A stretch of 64,000 bases of DNA from Austwickia chelonae NBRC 105200 (GCF_000298175.1 NZ_BAGZ01000003.1:124001-188000), one strand, 5' to 3'. Counted from the stretch's first letter, positions 17,133-26,096 are shown. Made by a program: numbers and translations. The notes: generated by a model not told the origin, from the sequence alone.

Positions 17133-18572
17133 ATGGCGAGAAGCACGGCAACGCGAGCAGCGAAGAATTCCCCGGGATACCGATGCAGCGAATGCGGATG
17201 GACCGGCGTGAAATGGGTCGGCCGATGCAGCCAATGCCAGTCCTGGGGAACCGTCGAGGAAATCGGACAGGTCACCGCCCACACCGCTCCCGCCACGAAA
17301 CTCGACCGCCCCGCCCGCCCCATCGCCCAGGTCGACGCCACCCCGGCCCGAGCCCGATCCACCGGAGTCCCCGAACTCGACCGGGTTCTCGGCAAAGGCC
17401 TCGTCGCCGGAGCCGTCGTCCTCGTCGCCGGCGAACCCGGCATCGGCAAATCGACCCTGCTGCTCGACGTCGCAGCCCGCACCGCACGCGAAGGTCGACG
17501 GGTGCTCTACATCACCGGCGAGGAATCCTCCGCCCAGGTCCGGCTACGCGCCGAACGAATCGGCGCCCTCGCCGACGAGCTCTACCTCGCTGCCGAGACC
17601 GACCTGGGCGCCGCCCTCGCCCAACTCGAACGACTCCAACCCGACCTGCTCGTCGTCGACTCGGTGCAGACCATCGCCTCCTCCGAGATCGACGGATCAG
17701 CAGGCAATGTCTCCCAGGTGCGCGAAGTCGCCGCCAGTCTCATCGCGGCGGCCAAGAGCCGCGACATGTCGACCCTGCTCGTCGGCCATGTCACCAAGGA
17801 CGGATCCATCGCCGGCCCAAGAGTGCTCGAACACCTCGTCGACGTCGTCGTCCAGTTCGAAGGAGAACGCCACAGCAGGCTCCGACTGGTCCGGGCGGTG
17901 AAGAACAGATACGGCCCCACCGACGAGGTCGGCTGCTTCGACCTGTCCGACACCGGCATCGAAGGACTCGCCGACCCCAGCGGACTCTTCGTGTCCAGCC
18001 GCGACCTCGTGGTCCCCGGCACCGCAGTCACCGTCACCCTCGAAGGACGACGACCCCTCGTCGCCGAGGTCCAGGCACTCCTCGCCCCCACCGGTGCCCC
18101 CGCCCCCCGGAGGACCACCTCGGGGCTGGAGTCCTCCCGCGTCTCCATGCTGTTGGCCGTGCTGGAACGACGGGCGAAACTCCCCGTCGGCAAGTGCGAC
18201 ACCTATGTGTCCACCGTCGGTGGCGTGAAAGTCACCGAACCCGCAGCCGACCTGGCCATCGCCCTGTCCATGGCCAGCTCAGTGCTCGACCGCCCCCTAC
18301 CGGTGGGCACCATCGTGCTCGGCGAGGTCGGCCTGGCCGGAGAGGTCCGCGCCGTGAGCGGGGTGCCCCGCCGCCTCGCCGAAGCCCGCCGTATCGGATT
18401 CGAACGGGCCGTCGTCCCCACCGGCTCCTTCCGAGACGTCGACGGACGCGCCCGACGCGGAGCCCCACCGTTGAGCCCGGTCCCCTCCGGGTCCGGCGTC
18501 CCCGACGGCATGGCCGTGATCGAGGTGTCGGACGTACGTGAAGCAGCTCACCTGGTCTTGACCGAGCGGTAA
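17133..18572 (+). CDS. radA: DNA repair protein RadA
   Basis: RadA is a RecA-like ATPase that promotes branch migration during recombination. The 479-residue product has all parts: a four-cysteine zinc finger (C18, C21, C32, C35), Walker A GEPGIGKST and Walker B DLLVVDSVQT. The RadA-specific KNRYGPTDEVGCF follows, then a C-terminal Lon-protease-like domain. The gene starts a plus-strand run radA-disA-mutY, a common grouping of DNA-integrity genes. The start is leaderless. Confidence 0.97.
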   Translation: MARSTATRAAKNSPGYRCSECGWTGVKWVGRCSQCQSWGTVEEIGQVTAHTAPATKLDRPARPIAQVDATPARARSTGVPELDRVLGKGLVAGAVVLVAGEPGIGKSTLLLDVAARTAREGRRVLYITGEESSAQVRLRAERIGALADELYLAAETDLGAALAQLERLQPDLLVVDSVQTIASSEIDGSAGNVSQVREVAASLIAAAKSRDMSTLLVGHVTKDGSIAGPRVLEHLVDVVVQFEGERHSRLRLVRAVKNRYGPTDEVGCFDLSDTGIEGLADPSGLFVSSRDLVVPGTAVTVTLEGRRPLVAEVQALLAPTGAPAPRRTTSGLESSRVSMLLAVLERRAKLPVGKCDTYVSTVGGVKVTEPAADLAIALSMASSVLDRPLPVGTIVLGEVGLAGEVRAVSGVPRRLAEARRIGFERAVVPTGSFRDVDGRARRGAPPLSPVPSGSGVPDGMAVIEVSDVREAAHLVLTER

Positions 18573-18672
18573 AATCACCGAAGACATGCGCGGCGCGGGG
18601 GGCGTCACGGCAGCCGACGAAGGCTGGACCGGGGCGCATGCGCGGGGGTGGACCGCAGAGACGAGGAGATCC

Positions 18673-19746
18673 GTGGAGCGCACAGACGAAGAACTGCTGC
18701 GTCGTACCCTGGCCGCGGTCGCCCCCGGCACCGCACTGCGCGACGGCCTGGAACGCATCCTCCGAGGGCGCACCGGTGCCCTGATCGTCCTCGGACACGA
18801 CCGGGTGGTCGAAGCCCTCTGCACGGGAGGCTTTCCCATCGACATCGAGTTCTCCGCCACCCGACTGCGCGAACTCGCCAAGATGGACGGCGCCGTCGTG
18901 GTCAACAACGACATCTCCCGCATCCTGCGAGCCGCCACCCAACTCGTCCCGGACGCCACCATCGAGACCAAGGAATCCGGCACCCGGCATCGCACCGCCG
19001 AACGAGTCGCCAAACAGACCGGGCTGCCCGTGATCTCGGTCAGCCAGTCGATGCGGACCATCGCGCTGTACGTCGGGCACCTCCACCAGGTCCTCGAAGC
19101 CCCGACCGAAGTCCTCTCCAAGGCGGACCAGGCCCTGGCCACCCTCGAGCGGTACAAGAACCGCCTGGACGAGGTCACCGCCACCCTCACCGCGCTGGAA
19201 GTCGAAGACCTGGTCACCCTGCGGGACGTGGCCCTGGTCGTCCAACGCCACGAGATGGTCCGACGCATCAGCGAGGAAGTCGCCGGATATGTCGTCGAAC
19301 TGGGCACCGACGGCAGGCTGCTCTCCCTCCAGCTGGAGGAGCTGATCGTCGGCATCCGTGCCGAACGCGACCTGGTCACCGTCGACTACCTGCACGAGAA
19401 GGTCACCGGCGGCAAGGAGAAGGTCTTCAAGGACCTGTCCGCGCTCACCGCCTCCGAACTGCTCGACTTGTCCCAGATCGCCGCCGCCCTCGGACACCCC
19501 GACGACTCCGAAGCCCTCGACGAGGCGATCAGCCCCCGCGGGCAACGGCTCCTGTCGAAGATCCCCCGCCTACCCCGCGCCGTCGGCGAACGGATCCTCG
19601 AACACTTCGGCGGACTGCAGGCGCTGCTGCTGGCCGACCTGTCCGACTTCATGACCGTCGAAGGAGTCGGAGAGACCCGGGCCCGCAGCCTGCGGGAAGG
19701 CCTCTCCCGGATCGCCGAAGCGAGCATGTTGGAACGTTACGCGTGA
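18673..19746 (+). CDS. disA: DNA integrity scanning diadenylate cyclase
   Basis: DisA makes cyclic di-AMP from two ATP while scanning DNA for branched structures. The 357-residue product carries the DAC catalytic motifs MDGAVVV (DGA at residues 72-74) and GTRHRTAER (103-111). A helical linker and a C-terminal helix-hairpin-helix domain (EGVGETRARSLREGL) follow. GTG at 18673 is chosen because GAGGAGAT lies just upstream and the length matches known DisA. An ATG at 18586 would add 29 residues. A TAAAAT at 18571 overlapping the radA stop may be a secondary promoter. The stop overlaps mutY. Confidence 0.96.
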   Translation: MERTDEELLRRTLAAVAPGTALRDGLERILRGRTGALIVLGHDRVVEALCTGGFPIDIEFSATRLRELAKMDGAVVVNNDISRILRAATQLVPDATIETKESGTRHRTAERVAKQTGLPVISVSQSMRTIALYVGHLHQVLEAPTEVLSKADQALATLERYKNRLDEVTATLTALEVEDLVTLRDVALVVQRHEMVRRISEEVAGYVVELGTDGRLLSLQLEELIVGIRAERDLVTVDYLHEKVTGGKEKVFKDLSALTASELLDLSQIAAALGHPDDSEALDEAISPRGQRLLSKIPRLPRAVGERILEHFGGLQALLLADLSDFMTVEGVGETRARSLREGLSRIAEASMLERYA

Positions 19747-20633
19747 TACTCGGCGCCGTGAACATCTCGGCGACACGACACGACATCCTGCACTGGTACG
19801 ACCGACACGCCCGCGACCTGCCCTGGCGGCGTCCCGCGTGCCCGCCCTGGGGCGTCTTCGTCTCCGAGGTGATGCTCCAACAGACCCCGGTCAACCGGGT
19901 CGAACCGGCCTGGCACGCCTGGATGGAACGCTGGCCGGACCCGGCCGCTCTCGCCGCCGAGGCACCCGGGGAGGCCGTACGGATGTGGGACCGACTGGGA
20001 TACCCCCGGCGAGCGCTGCGACTGCACGCCGCCGCCACCGCGATGGTCGAGCACCACGACGGCCGGGTACCCGACACCGAGGAGCGCCTGCTGACCCTGC
20101 CCGGCGTCGGGGCCTACACCGCTGCGGCCGTCGCCGCCTTCGCCTTCGGACAGCGGGCCACCGTGGTCGACACCAACATCCGTCGGGTCCACGCCCGCCT
20201 GGTCACCGGGGAAGCACTGCCCCAGCCCTCGCTGACCCGGGCCGAGTCGGCGCTGGCCGCCACCCTGCTCCCCGAGGCTCCTGCAACCAGCGTGCGCTGG
20301 AATGTGGCCTGCATGGAGTTGGGGGCGCTGATCTGCACCGCCCGTACGCCTCGCTGCGCGCAGTGCCCGGTGAAGACCTCGTGCGCCTGGCAGCGGGCGG
20401 GCTGCCCGCCGTACACCGGGAAAGCCCACCGCGGCCAGGCCTGGGCCGGCACCGACCGGCAGGCCCGGGGCGCGCTGATGGCGGTGGCCCGGGCAGCCGC
20501 CGGCCCGGTCGACGCCGCCGACCTGCGCGCGGCCTGGCCCACGGACGACCTGCAACGGGAACGATGCCTGGTCTCCCTCGTCAGCGACGGACTGTTGGTC
20601 CCGGTCGGCGACGGACGCCACGCGCTGCCCTGA
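19743..20633 (+). CDS. mutY: A/G-specific adenine glycosylase
   Basis: MutY removes adenine mispaired with 8-oxoguanine. The 296-residue product has catalytic Glu42 in VSEVMLQQTPV, the helix-hairpin-helix LPGVGAYTAAAV and the catalytic Asp in VVDTNIRR. The [4Fe-4S] cluster ligands are spaced C-x6-C-x2-C-x5-C in the segment beginning CTARTPRC. The NUDIX-like C-terminal domain is short, as in other actinobacteria. GTG at 19743 overlaps the disA stop (GTGA); a second GTG at 19758 is an alternative. An apparent much longer frame upstream is only the shadow of disA. Confidence 0.95.
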   Translation: MILGAVNISATRHDILHWYDRHARDLPWRRPACPPWGVFVSEVMLQQTPVNRVEPAWHAWMERWPDPAALAAEAPGEAVRMWDRLGYPRRALRLHAAATAMVEHHDGRVPDTEERLLTLPGVGAYTAAAVAAFAFGQRATVVDTNIRRVHARLVTGEALPQPSLTRAESALAATLLPEAPATSVRWNVACMELGALICTARTPRCAQCPVKTSCAWQRAGCPPYTGKAHRGQAWAGTDRQARGALMAVARAAAGPVDAADLRAAWPTDDLQRERCLVSLVSDGLLVPVGDGRHALP

Positions 20634-20668
20634 GCCTCCTGTCCCGCGCCGAAACTGGTTCGGCCACC

Positions 20669-20674
20669 TAAACT
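20669..20674 (+). promoter_or_regulatory. Probable -10 element for the ABC exporter operon
   Basis: TAAACT lies nine bases before the ATG at 20684, giving a leader of only about three bases. No Shine-Dalgarno is visible. Confidence 0.35.
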
Positions 20675-20683
20675 GACCTGGCT

Positions 20684-21502
20684 ATGGTCATCGCAGCCCG
20701 CCCTTATCAGCGACTCCTCGTCGCCGGGTTCCGCCGCCATACCTCCTACCGCCTGGCCCTCCTCGCCGGAGTCGTCACCAATTCCTTCTTCGGGCTGATC
20801 CGCTGTGCCGTCCTGGTCGCCATGGCGGCGACCGCAGCTGCCACCGGATCGTCCGACCTGGGCGGGTATCAGGCCTCGGAACTGCTCGCCTACGCCTTCA
20901 TCACCCAGGCCCTCCTCGGACCGGTGAACATCTGGAGCGGGACCGACCTGCGGGACAAGGTCCGTACCGGCGACATCGCCATCGACCTGGCCCGCCCCCT
21001 CGACGTACCGACGGCCTTCCTGGCCTACGGGCTGGGGTCCGCGCTGGCCTCGGTGATCCCCCGCTCCCTGCCGACCCTGCTGGTCGGGATGGCCGTGGTG
21101 GGGGTGCGCCTCCCCACGGAGCTGACGGTCTGGGCCGTCGGCCTGGTGTCGATGGCGCTCGCCATGACCGTCAGCTATCTGGCCCGCTTCCTGACGCAGT
21201 GCGCGGCTTTCTGGATCACCGAGACCCGCGGCCTGTTGAGCCTGTACGCCGGGGTGGCCGGGATCTGCTCCGGCCTGATCATGCCGTTGGCGGTCATGCC
21301 CGAGTGGCTGCAGCTGCTGGCGCGGGCCACCCCGTTCCCGTCGTTGATGCAGATTCCCGCCGACCTGTTGAGCGGTCGGGTCACCGGGATCGAGGCCGGT
21401 GCTGCGCTGGGCGTCCAACTGCTCTGGCTGGTGGGGCTGGCCGTGGCCGGCCGGTTGGCCTTCCGCGCGGGGACCCACCGTCTGGTGGTGGCCGGTGGGT
21501 GA
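20684..21502 (+). CDS. ABC-2 type transporter permease (COG4587-like)
   Basis: This 272-residue membrane protein has about six predicted hydrophobic segments and no signal peptide. Segments such as LLVAGFRRHTSYRLAL, VTNSFFGLIRCAVL and a loop with DLRDKVRTGDIAIDLARPLD match permeases of the uncharacterised three-component exporters of COG4586/4587/3694. It is the first gene of an operon with a second permease and an ATPase. The substrate is unknown; daunorubicin-type efflux is often suggested for these systems but nothing here proves it. Confidence 0.85.
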   Translation: MVIAARPYQRLLVAGFRRHTSYRLALLAGVVTNSFFGLIRCAVLVAMAATAAATGSSDLGGYQASELLAYAFITQALLGPVNIWSGTDLRDKVRTGDIAIDLARPLDVPTAFLAYGLGSALASVIPRSLPTLLVGMAVVGVRLPTELTVWAVGLVSMALAMTVSYLARFLTQCAAFWITETRGLLSLYAGVAGICSGLIMPLAVMPEWLQLLARATPFPSLMQIPADLLSGRVTGIEAGAALGVQLLWLVGLAVAGRLAFRAGTHRLVVAGG

Positions 21503-22322
21503 GCAGGACGTGCCGAAGCAGCGAGGACCGTATGCGACGATCCTCGCCTCCCGGCTGCGCAGCCAACAGGTGTACGGGGTCTCCTTCACGCTGGATGTCG
21601 CGGCGAGCATGCTCTTCGGGCTCATCGAGTTCGTCGAGGTGTGGATCGTCTTCCACAATGTGCGTTCGCTGGGCGGGCTGTCCTTCGAGCAGGTCTGTCT
21701 GCTCTTCGGGATGTCGCACGGCGCCTACTCGGTCAGCCAGGTGCTCGTCGGCCACGTCGACTCCCTGCCGCTCTTCCTGCGTGAGGGCACCCTGGACGCC
21801 TTCTACCTGCGGCCCTTGTCGATCCTGGGACAGCTGATGACCAGTGAGATCGCCTTGCGCCGCCTGGGTTGGGTGACGGTGGGCGTCGGTGCCCTCGGGT
21901 ACGGCCTGTCCGCGAATCCGATCGACTGGTCACCGGCCACGGTGCTGCTGCTCGTGCTCTGTCTGGTCAGCGGCATCGCCATCTTCTGCGGCATCTTCGT
22001 GGCGGCGGCGGCCTGCCAGTTCTTCCTGATCGACGGGGCGGAGCTGACCAGTGCCTTCACGTACGGCGGCCGTTATGCCTCGCAGCAACCGACGTCGATC
22101 TTCCCGCCGTACCTGGTGGGGATCTTCGTCCTGGCGGTACCGGTGGCCTTCACCGGTTATGTCCCCGCGTTGGCTCTGCTGGGCCTCGACGCGCCGGAGC
22201 AGCTCCCCTGGCTCCTTCCGGAGTTGGCCTGGGCTTCACCGCTGGTCGCGGCCTGGGTGTGGCTCGTGGTGGCCGGCCTGTGGCGGCTCGGCGTACGACA
22301 CTATCAAGGAGGTGGCGGATGA
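21495..22322 (+). CDS. ABC-2 type transporter permease (COG3694-like)
   Basis: This 275-residue permease is the partner of the preceding one. SQQVYGVSFTLDVAASMLFGLIE near the start and LPLFLREGTLDAFYLRPLS in the first loop resemble the same loop in the first permease. About six hydrophobic helices follow. GTG at 21495 overlaps the end of the first permease by eight bases; GTG at 21510 is also possible. The gene ends ATGA with the ATPase. Confidence 0.84.
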   Translation: MGEQDVPKQRGPYATILASRLRSQQVYGVSFTLDVAASMLFGLIEFVEVWIVFHNVRSLGGLSFEQVCLLFGMSHGAYSVSQVLVGHVDSLPLFLREGTLDAFYLRPLSILGQLMTSEIALRRLGWVTVGVGALGYGLSANPIDWSPATVLLLVLCLVSGIAIFCGIFVAAAACQFFLIDGAELTSAFTYGGRYASQQPTSIFPPYLVGIFVLAVPVAFTGYVPALALLGLDAPEQLPWLLPELAWASPLVAAWVWLVVAGLWRLGVRHYQGGGG

Positions 22323-23281
22323 CCGAGCCGATCATCGTGACCGAAGGTTTGACCCGGGAGTTCGTCCGACGGACCCGGTGGGCGACCCGTCGCGAGGTGC
22401 TCCGGGCGGTCGACGAGCTGACGGTGGCGGTGTCCCCGGGCGAAGCGGTGGGGTACATCGGGGCGAACGGTGCCGGGAAGTCCACCACCATCAAGATGCT
22501 GACCGGCATCCTGACACCGACCTCCGGACGGGTGCGTACCTGCGGGTTGGATCCGCAGCGTTCCCGCAAGGACCTGGCCCGGCGGATCGGGGTGGTCTTC
22601 GGGCAGCGCAGCCAGCTGTGGTGGGATCTGCCGACCGGTGAGTCGTTCGCGATTCTCGGAGCGATCCATCGACTGGGGGCGACGGCCACCCGCGAGCGCA
22701 CCGCGGAGCTGGTGGAGCGGCTGGAGATGGGCGATTACCTGGATCGGCCGGTGCGTCAGCTCTCGCTGGGGCAGCGGATGCGGGCCGAGATCGCAGCGGC
22801 GCTGGTGCATTCCCCGGAGTTGTTGATCCTCGACGAGCCGACGATCGGGCTCGATGTGCTGAGCAAGCAGCGGCTGCGTGAGTTCCTGGTGGCCGAGCGG
22901 GCCGCGCACGGTCGGACGTTGCTGTTGACCACGCACGACATGGGGGATATCGAGCGGTTGTGCGAGCGGGTACTGGTGGTCGACCGGGGGCGGCTGGCCT
23001 ATGACGGGGATCTGCCGGGGTTGGCTGCGCGGGTGGGTGCCCGTCGGGTGTTGGTGGTCGATCTCGCCGCGCCGACTGCGGATCTGACCGGTATCGCCGA
23101 CACCGAGCATCTGGGTTCGGAGGGTGGGGGGTTGCGTCAGCGGTTGGCTTTCGATTCGGCGAAGGTCTCCGCGGCGACGGTGCTGGCTGCGGTGGCCCGG
23201 CAGGCCGATGTCCGTGACCTGTCGATCGAGGAGCCGGATATCGAGGACGTGGTTCGGCGCGTCTATCTCGCCGACCGCTGA
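22319..23281 (+). CDS. ABC transporter ATP-binding protein (COG4586-like)
   Basis: The 320-residue ATPase drives the two permeases. Walker A is GANGAGKSTTIKML, the Q-loop lies in GVVFGQRSQLWWDLP, the signature is LSLGQRMRAE, and Walker B is LLILDEPTIGLD, followed by the H-loop TTHDMGD. The SQLWWDLP stretch after the Q-loop is characteristic of this exporter group. The C-terminal 90 residues form an accessory domain after RLAYDGDLPGL. The ATG overlaps the second permease stop. Confidence 0.92.
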   Translation: MTEPIIVTEGLTREFVRRTRWATRREVLRAVDELTVAVSPGEAVGYIGANGAGKSTTIKMLTGILTPTSGRVRTCGLDPQRSRKDLARRIGVVFGQRSQLWWDLPTGESFAILGAIHRLGATATRERTAELVERLEMGDYLDRPVRQLSLGQRMRAEIAAALVHSPELLILDEPTIGLDVLSKQRLREFLVAERAAHGRTLLLTTHDMGDIERLCERVLVVDRGRLAYDGDLPGLAARVGARRVLVVDLAAPTADLTGIADTEHLGSEGGGLRQRLAFDSAKVSAATVLAAVARQADVRDLSIEEPDIEDVVRRVYLADR

Positions 23282-23362
23282 CGCGGGGCCGGTCAGGGCG
23301 TTGTGGGACGCTGGTGGCACGTTCTTCCTCCGTGTCGGGCCGGTGACGAGGAGTGGTGACCG

Positions 23363-24298
23363 ATGCAGATCCTGAACGGCAAGAAGGTGCCCTTGAGCGG
23401 CGCCGACGGGTTGACGGTGCTGCGGACGATCCCGCATCGGGATCGGCCGTGTGTGGGGGCCTGGTGTTTCGCTGATCATTACGGTCCGGCCCCGGCGGGC
23501 CCGGGCGAGCCGGGTCGGATGGATGTGCCGCCGCATCCGCATACCGGGTTGCAGACGGTGTCCTGGTTGTTCGAGGGGGAGCTGGAGCATCGGGACAGCA
23601 GCGGTGCGGTGGAGCGGGTGCGCCCGGGTGAGCTGAACCGCATGGCTGCGGGGCAGGGCATCGCCCATTCGGAGGTGTCGACGGCGGCAACGACGGTGTT
23701 GCACGGGTTGCAGCTCTGGGTGGTGTTGCCTTCGGCGGCGCGGGACCTGCCGCGTGGTCTGGTGCGGCATGTCCCCGATGCGGTCGCGCTGGCGGGTGGC
23801 GGTTCGGCTCGGGTCTTCCTCGGCGAGCTGATCGGAGTGGACCGGTCCCCGGTGACCATGGCGACGCCACTGCTGGGTGCCCAGCTTGATCTGGAGGCGG
23901 GCAGTCTGCTCACGCTGTCGCTCGATCCCCGTTTCGAGTACGGGGTGCTGGTCGATGCCGGGCCGGTGCGGGTGGACGGGGTGGAGGTGGCGCGCGGGGA
24001 TCTGGCGGTGGTGGATGTCGGTGCGGAAACGCTGACCTTGGGTTCCGGTGACGAAGGGGGTGCGGGGGCCCGGGTGGTCCTGCTCGGTGGGGAGCCTTTC
24101 ACCGAGGAGTTCGTGATGTGGTGGAACTTCGTGGGCGGCTCGCACGAGGAGGTCGCGGCGGCTCGTGAGCAGTGGAACGACCGGGACGGACGGTTCGGGG
24201 AGGTGCCCGGTTATCGGGGTGCGACGAGCTGGCTCCCGGCGCCGCCGTTGCCGTCGGCGAGGTTGCGGCCCCGGGGCGGGCGTGGTCGGCGGCCGTAG
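23363..24298 (+). CDS. Pirin family protein
   Basis: Pirin is a bicupin with a mononuclear metal site. Residues matching the N-terminal cupin metal ligands occur in PPHPHTGLQTVSWLFEGELEHRDS and GIAHSEVS. The C-terminal half contains LLGGEPFTEEFVMWWNFVGGS, the conserved family tail. The 311-residue length is usual. Some pirins are quercetin dioxygenases or redox-linked regulators; the role here is unknown. The ATG at 23363 has a modest GAGGAGTGG upstream, and the gene stands alone, convergent with the acetyltransferase. Confidence 0.92.
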   Translation: MQILNGKKVPLSGADGLTVLRTIPHRDRPCVGAWCFADHYGPAPAGPGEPGRMDVPPHPHTGLQTVSWLFEGELEHRDSSGAVERVRPGELNRMAAGQGIAHSEVSTAATTVLHGLQLWVVLPSAARDLPRGLVRHVPDAVALAGGGSARVFLGELIGVDRSPVTMATPLLGAQLDLEAGSLLTLSLDPRFEYGVLVDAGPVRVDGVEVARGDLAVVDVGAETLTLGSGDEGGAGARVVLLGGEPFTEEFVMWWNFVGGSHEEVAAAREQWNDRDGRFGEVPGYRGATSWLPAPPLPSARLRPRGGRGRRP

Positions 24299-24315
24299 CC
24301 GTCTCCGTTTTCTGC

Positions 24316-24921
24316 TCAGAGAATGCGCAGCATCCGCGTATTGCCCAGGATGTTGGGTTTCACTCTTTCCAGGTCGAGGAATTCGGCGATGCCCTCGTCG
24401 TAGGAGCGGAGCAGTTGAAGGTAGACCTCGGGTTCGACGGCCTGCCCTTCGATGATCTGGAATCCGTGTCTGGCGAAGAAATCGACCTCGAAGGTCAGAC
24501 AGAACACCCGGGAAACGCCGATAGCAACAGCGTCGTCGAGTAACCGAGAGACGAGGGCGCCACCGACACCTTGGCCAAGCGCATCGGATGCGACTGCAAG
24601 AGTGCGAATTTCAGCCAGGTCCTCCCACATGACGTGAAGTGCTCCGCAGCCGATGACCCGCCCGGTGTCCTTTTCTCTGGCGACCCGGAATTCGGAGAGG
24701 CTCTCGTAATAGGCGACCGCGTCCTTGGCGATCAGTATCCGCTGCTCGGCATAAGGTCCGACCAATTCTCGGATGGCGTTGACATCGCGCGTGACGGCAT
24801 GTCCGATGTCATAGCCTCGATGACCTTCGCTCTTTTTCCGGGGAATGGTCTCGTCCTGCGCCGGTACTCCCTGGGCATCCTGCCTGTTCCCGGTTCGTTC
24901 GGGGGCGTCGTCCGTGGTCAT
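24316..24921 (-). CDS. argA: Amino-acid N-acetyltransferase (actinobacterial ArgA-like GNAT)
   Basis: This GNAT enzyme resembles the mycobacterial L-glutamate N-acetyltransferase that starts arginine synthesis. Recognisable segments are VIGCGALHVMWEDLAEIRTLAV, GQGVGGALVSRLL (acetyl-CoA motif), VFCLTFEVDFFARHGF and the C-terminal EFLDLERVKPNILGNTRML. From the ATG at 24919-24921 it has 201 residues, with an unconserved 30-residue N-terminal tail, so a later start is possible. A longer frame to 25050 would run through the znuA promoter and is rejected. The gene diverges from znuA. Confidence 0.88.
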   Translation of the reverse strand: MTTDDAPERTGNRQDAQGVPAQDETIPRKKSEGHRGYDIGHAVTRDVNAIRELVGPYAEQRILIAKDAVAYYESLSEFRVAREKDTGRVIGCGALHVMWEDLAEIRTLAVASDALGQGVGGALVSRLLDDAVAIGVSRVFCLTFEVDFFARHGFQIIEGQAVEPEVYLQLLRSYDEGIAEFLDLERVKPNILGNTRMLRIL

Positions 24922-25029
24922 GGGGTCAAGCCTGCCAGAAGGCGACCCACTTCCAGCCTGTCGGCTCCCGCTTGGGGAAGGTCTGCTTCCTTTTTTCCGA
25001 TCGGTATGTGCGAGAAGATATCCGAAGAG

Positions 25030-25048
25030 GAAGGTAAGCCTAAATGAC
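25030..25048 (+). promoter_or_regulatory. Iron-box-like site (DtxR/IdeR type) upstream of znuA
   Basis: GAAGGTAAGCCTAAATGAC fits the degenerate DtxR-family consensus TWAGGTWAGSCTWACCTWA at 14 of 19 positions, with 13 consecutive matches in the left half. It overlaps the Zur-like box and the -35 region of znuA. A second, weaker match lies at 25061-25079 over the -10. Metal co-regulation is inferred. Confidence 0.4.
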
Positions 25049-25072
25049 AATCTTTCTCATCTGGTTTAGCCT
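25044..25072 (+). promoter_or_regulatory. znuA promoter
   Basis: ATGACA (25044-25049) and TAGCCT (25067-25072) are 17 bases apart, and the znuA ATG follows seven bases after the -10. The ATG inside the -35 is therefore not a start codon, and the transcript is probably leaderless. Confidence 0.55.
25045..25059 (+). promoter_or_regulatory. Zur-like operator in the znuA promoter
   Basis: TGACAATCTTTCTCA matches the Zur consensus TGATAATGATTATCA at 11 of 15 positions and has imperfect dyad symmetry (TGACAAT / TTTCTCA). It overlaps the -35 element of znuA, a position suited to repression when zinc is plentiful. Confidence 0.5.
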
Positions 25073-25079
25073 GACCTCC

Positions 25080-26096
25080 ATGAACCGCCGTGCAGCCGCT
25101 GCTGCCCTCCTCGTCGCAGCCACCACCCTTTCCGCCTCCGCCTGCGGCACCGACTCGAAATCCGCTTCATCGAGCGGTTCCAAGATCGAGGTCGTCGCTT
25201 CCTTCTACCCCCTCCAGCACATCGTCGAGAGAGTCGGCGGCGCACATGTCACGGTCACCAATCTGACGAAACCCGGCGTCGAACCCCACGACCTGGAACT
25301 CACCCCCCAGGACATCGCCAAGGTCACCTCGGCGAAACTCGCCGTCTACGAAAAAGGCCTCCAACCCGCCGTCGACAAAGCTGTCAAAGAACAGAACGCC
25401 AAGAACGCCTACGACATCACCAAGGACGTCGACCTCACCTTGAAGGCCACCTCCGACGGCCACGACCACGGCGACCACAAGGACCACGACCACGACCACG
25501 ACAGCGACCACAAGGGTCACGACCACGAGACCCCCACCGTCAGCCCGCACAAGACCGACGACCACAAGGACGACGAGAAGGACCCCCACTTCTGGCTCGA
25601 CCCGGTCAGGTACGCGAAGGCCGTCAAAGCCGTCGCCGCCAAACTGGGCGAGGTCGACTCCGCGCACAAGGCCGACTACGACAAGAACGCCGACGCCTTC
25701 GCCAAAGAACTCAACACCCTCGACACCGAGTTCGCCGACGGTCTGAAGAACTGCACCAACAAGAAACTCGTCACCAGCCACGCCGCCTTCGGCTATCTCG
25801 CCGAGCGGTACAAACTGCAGCAGATGTCCATCGCCGGGATCTCCCCCGACAAAGAACCCGACGCCGCCCGCATGGCCAAGATCACCGACTTCGTGAAGGA
25901 CAACAAGGTCGGCACCATCTACACGGAAACCCTGGTCAGCCCCGCCGTCGCCCAGACCATCGCCAAGGAGAGCGGCGCCCAGACCGCCGTACTCGACCCC
26001 ATCGAAGGCATCAACGACAAATCCGCCGGCAAGAACTACACCGAGGTCATGCGCGCCAACCTCGCCACCTTGAAGAAGGGGCAGACCTGCTCGTGA
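25080..26096 (+). CDS. znuA: Zinc ABC transporter substrate-binding lipoprotein
   Basis: This cluster-A1 metal-binding lipoprotein has 338 residues. A basic N-terminus and hydrophobic stretch end in the lipobox SASAC, so Cys22 is probably lipidated. The mature part begins EVVASFYPLQHIVERVGG and has GVEPHDLELTPQD, a His/Asp-rich loop of about 45 residues with many HD pairs, and DPHFWLDP. The rich histidine loop favours zinc over manganese. ATG 25080 is chosen because it begins the signal peptide and lies seven bases after a TAGCCT -10. It ends GTGA with znuC, so the operon is znuA-znuC-znuB-zur. Confidence 0.93.
   Translation: MNRRAAAAALLVAATTLSASACGTDSKSASSSGSKIEVVASFYPLQHIVERVGGAHVTVTNLTKPGVEPHDLELTPQDIAKVTSAKLAVYEKGLQPAVDKAVKEQNAKNAYDITKDVDLTLKATSDGHDHGDHKDHDHDHDSDHKGHDHETPTVSPHKTDDHKDDEKDPHFWLDPVRYAKAVKAVAAKLGEVDSAHKADYDKNADAFAKELNTLDTEFADGLKNCTNKKLVTSHAAFGYLAERYKLQQMSIAGISPDKEPDAARMAKITDFVKDNKVGTIYTETLVSPAVAQTIAKESGAQTAVLDPIEGINDKSAGKNYTEVMRANLATLKKGQTCS

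Noticed and set aside
18648-19742. Frame of mutY extended 365 codons upstream
   Set aside because: It is the Arg/Pro-rich shadow of disA; MutY homology begins at 19743.
22304-24145. 613-residue minus-strand frame
   Set aside because: Antisense to the ABC ATPase and pirin genes; rich in His/Arg/Pro with no motif.
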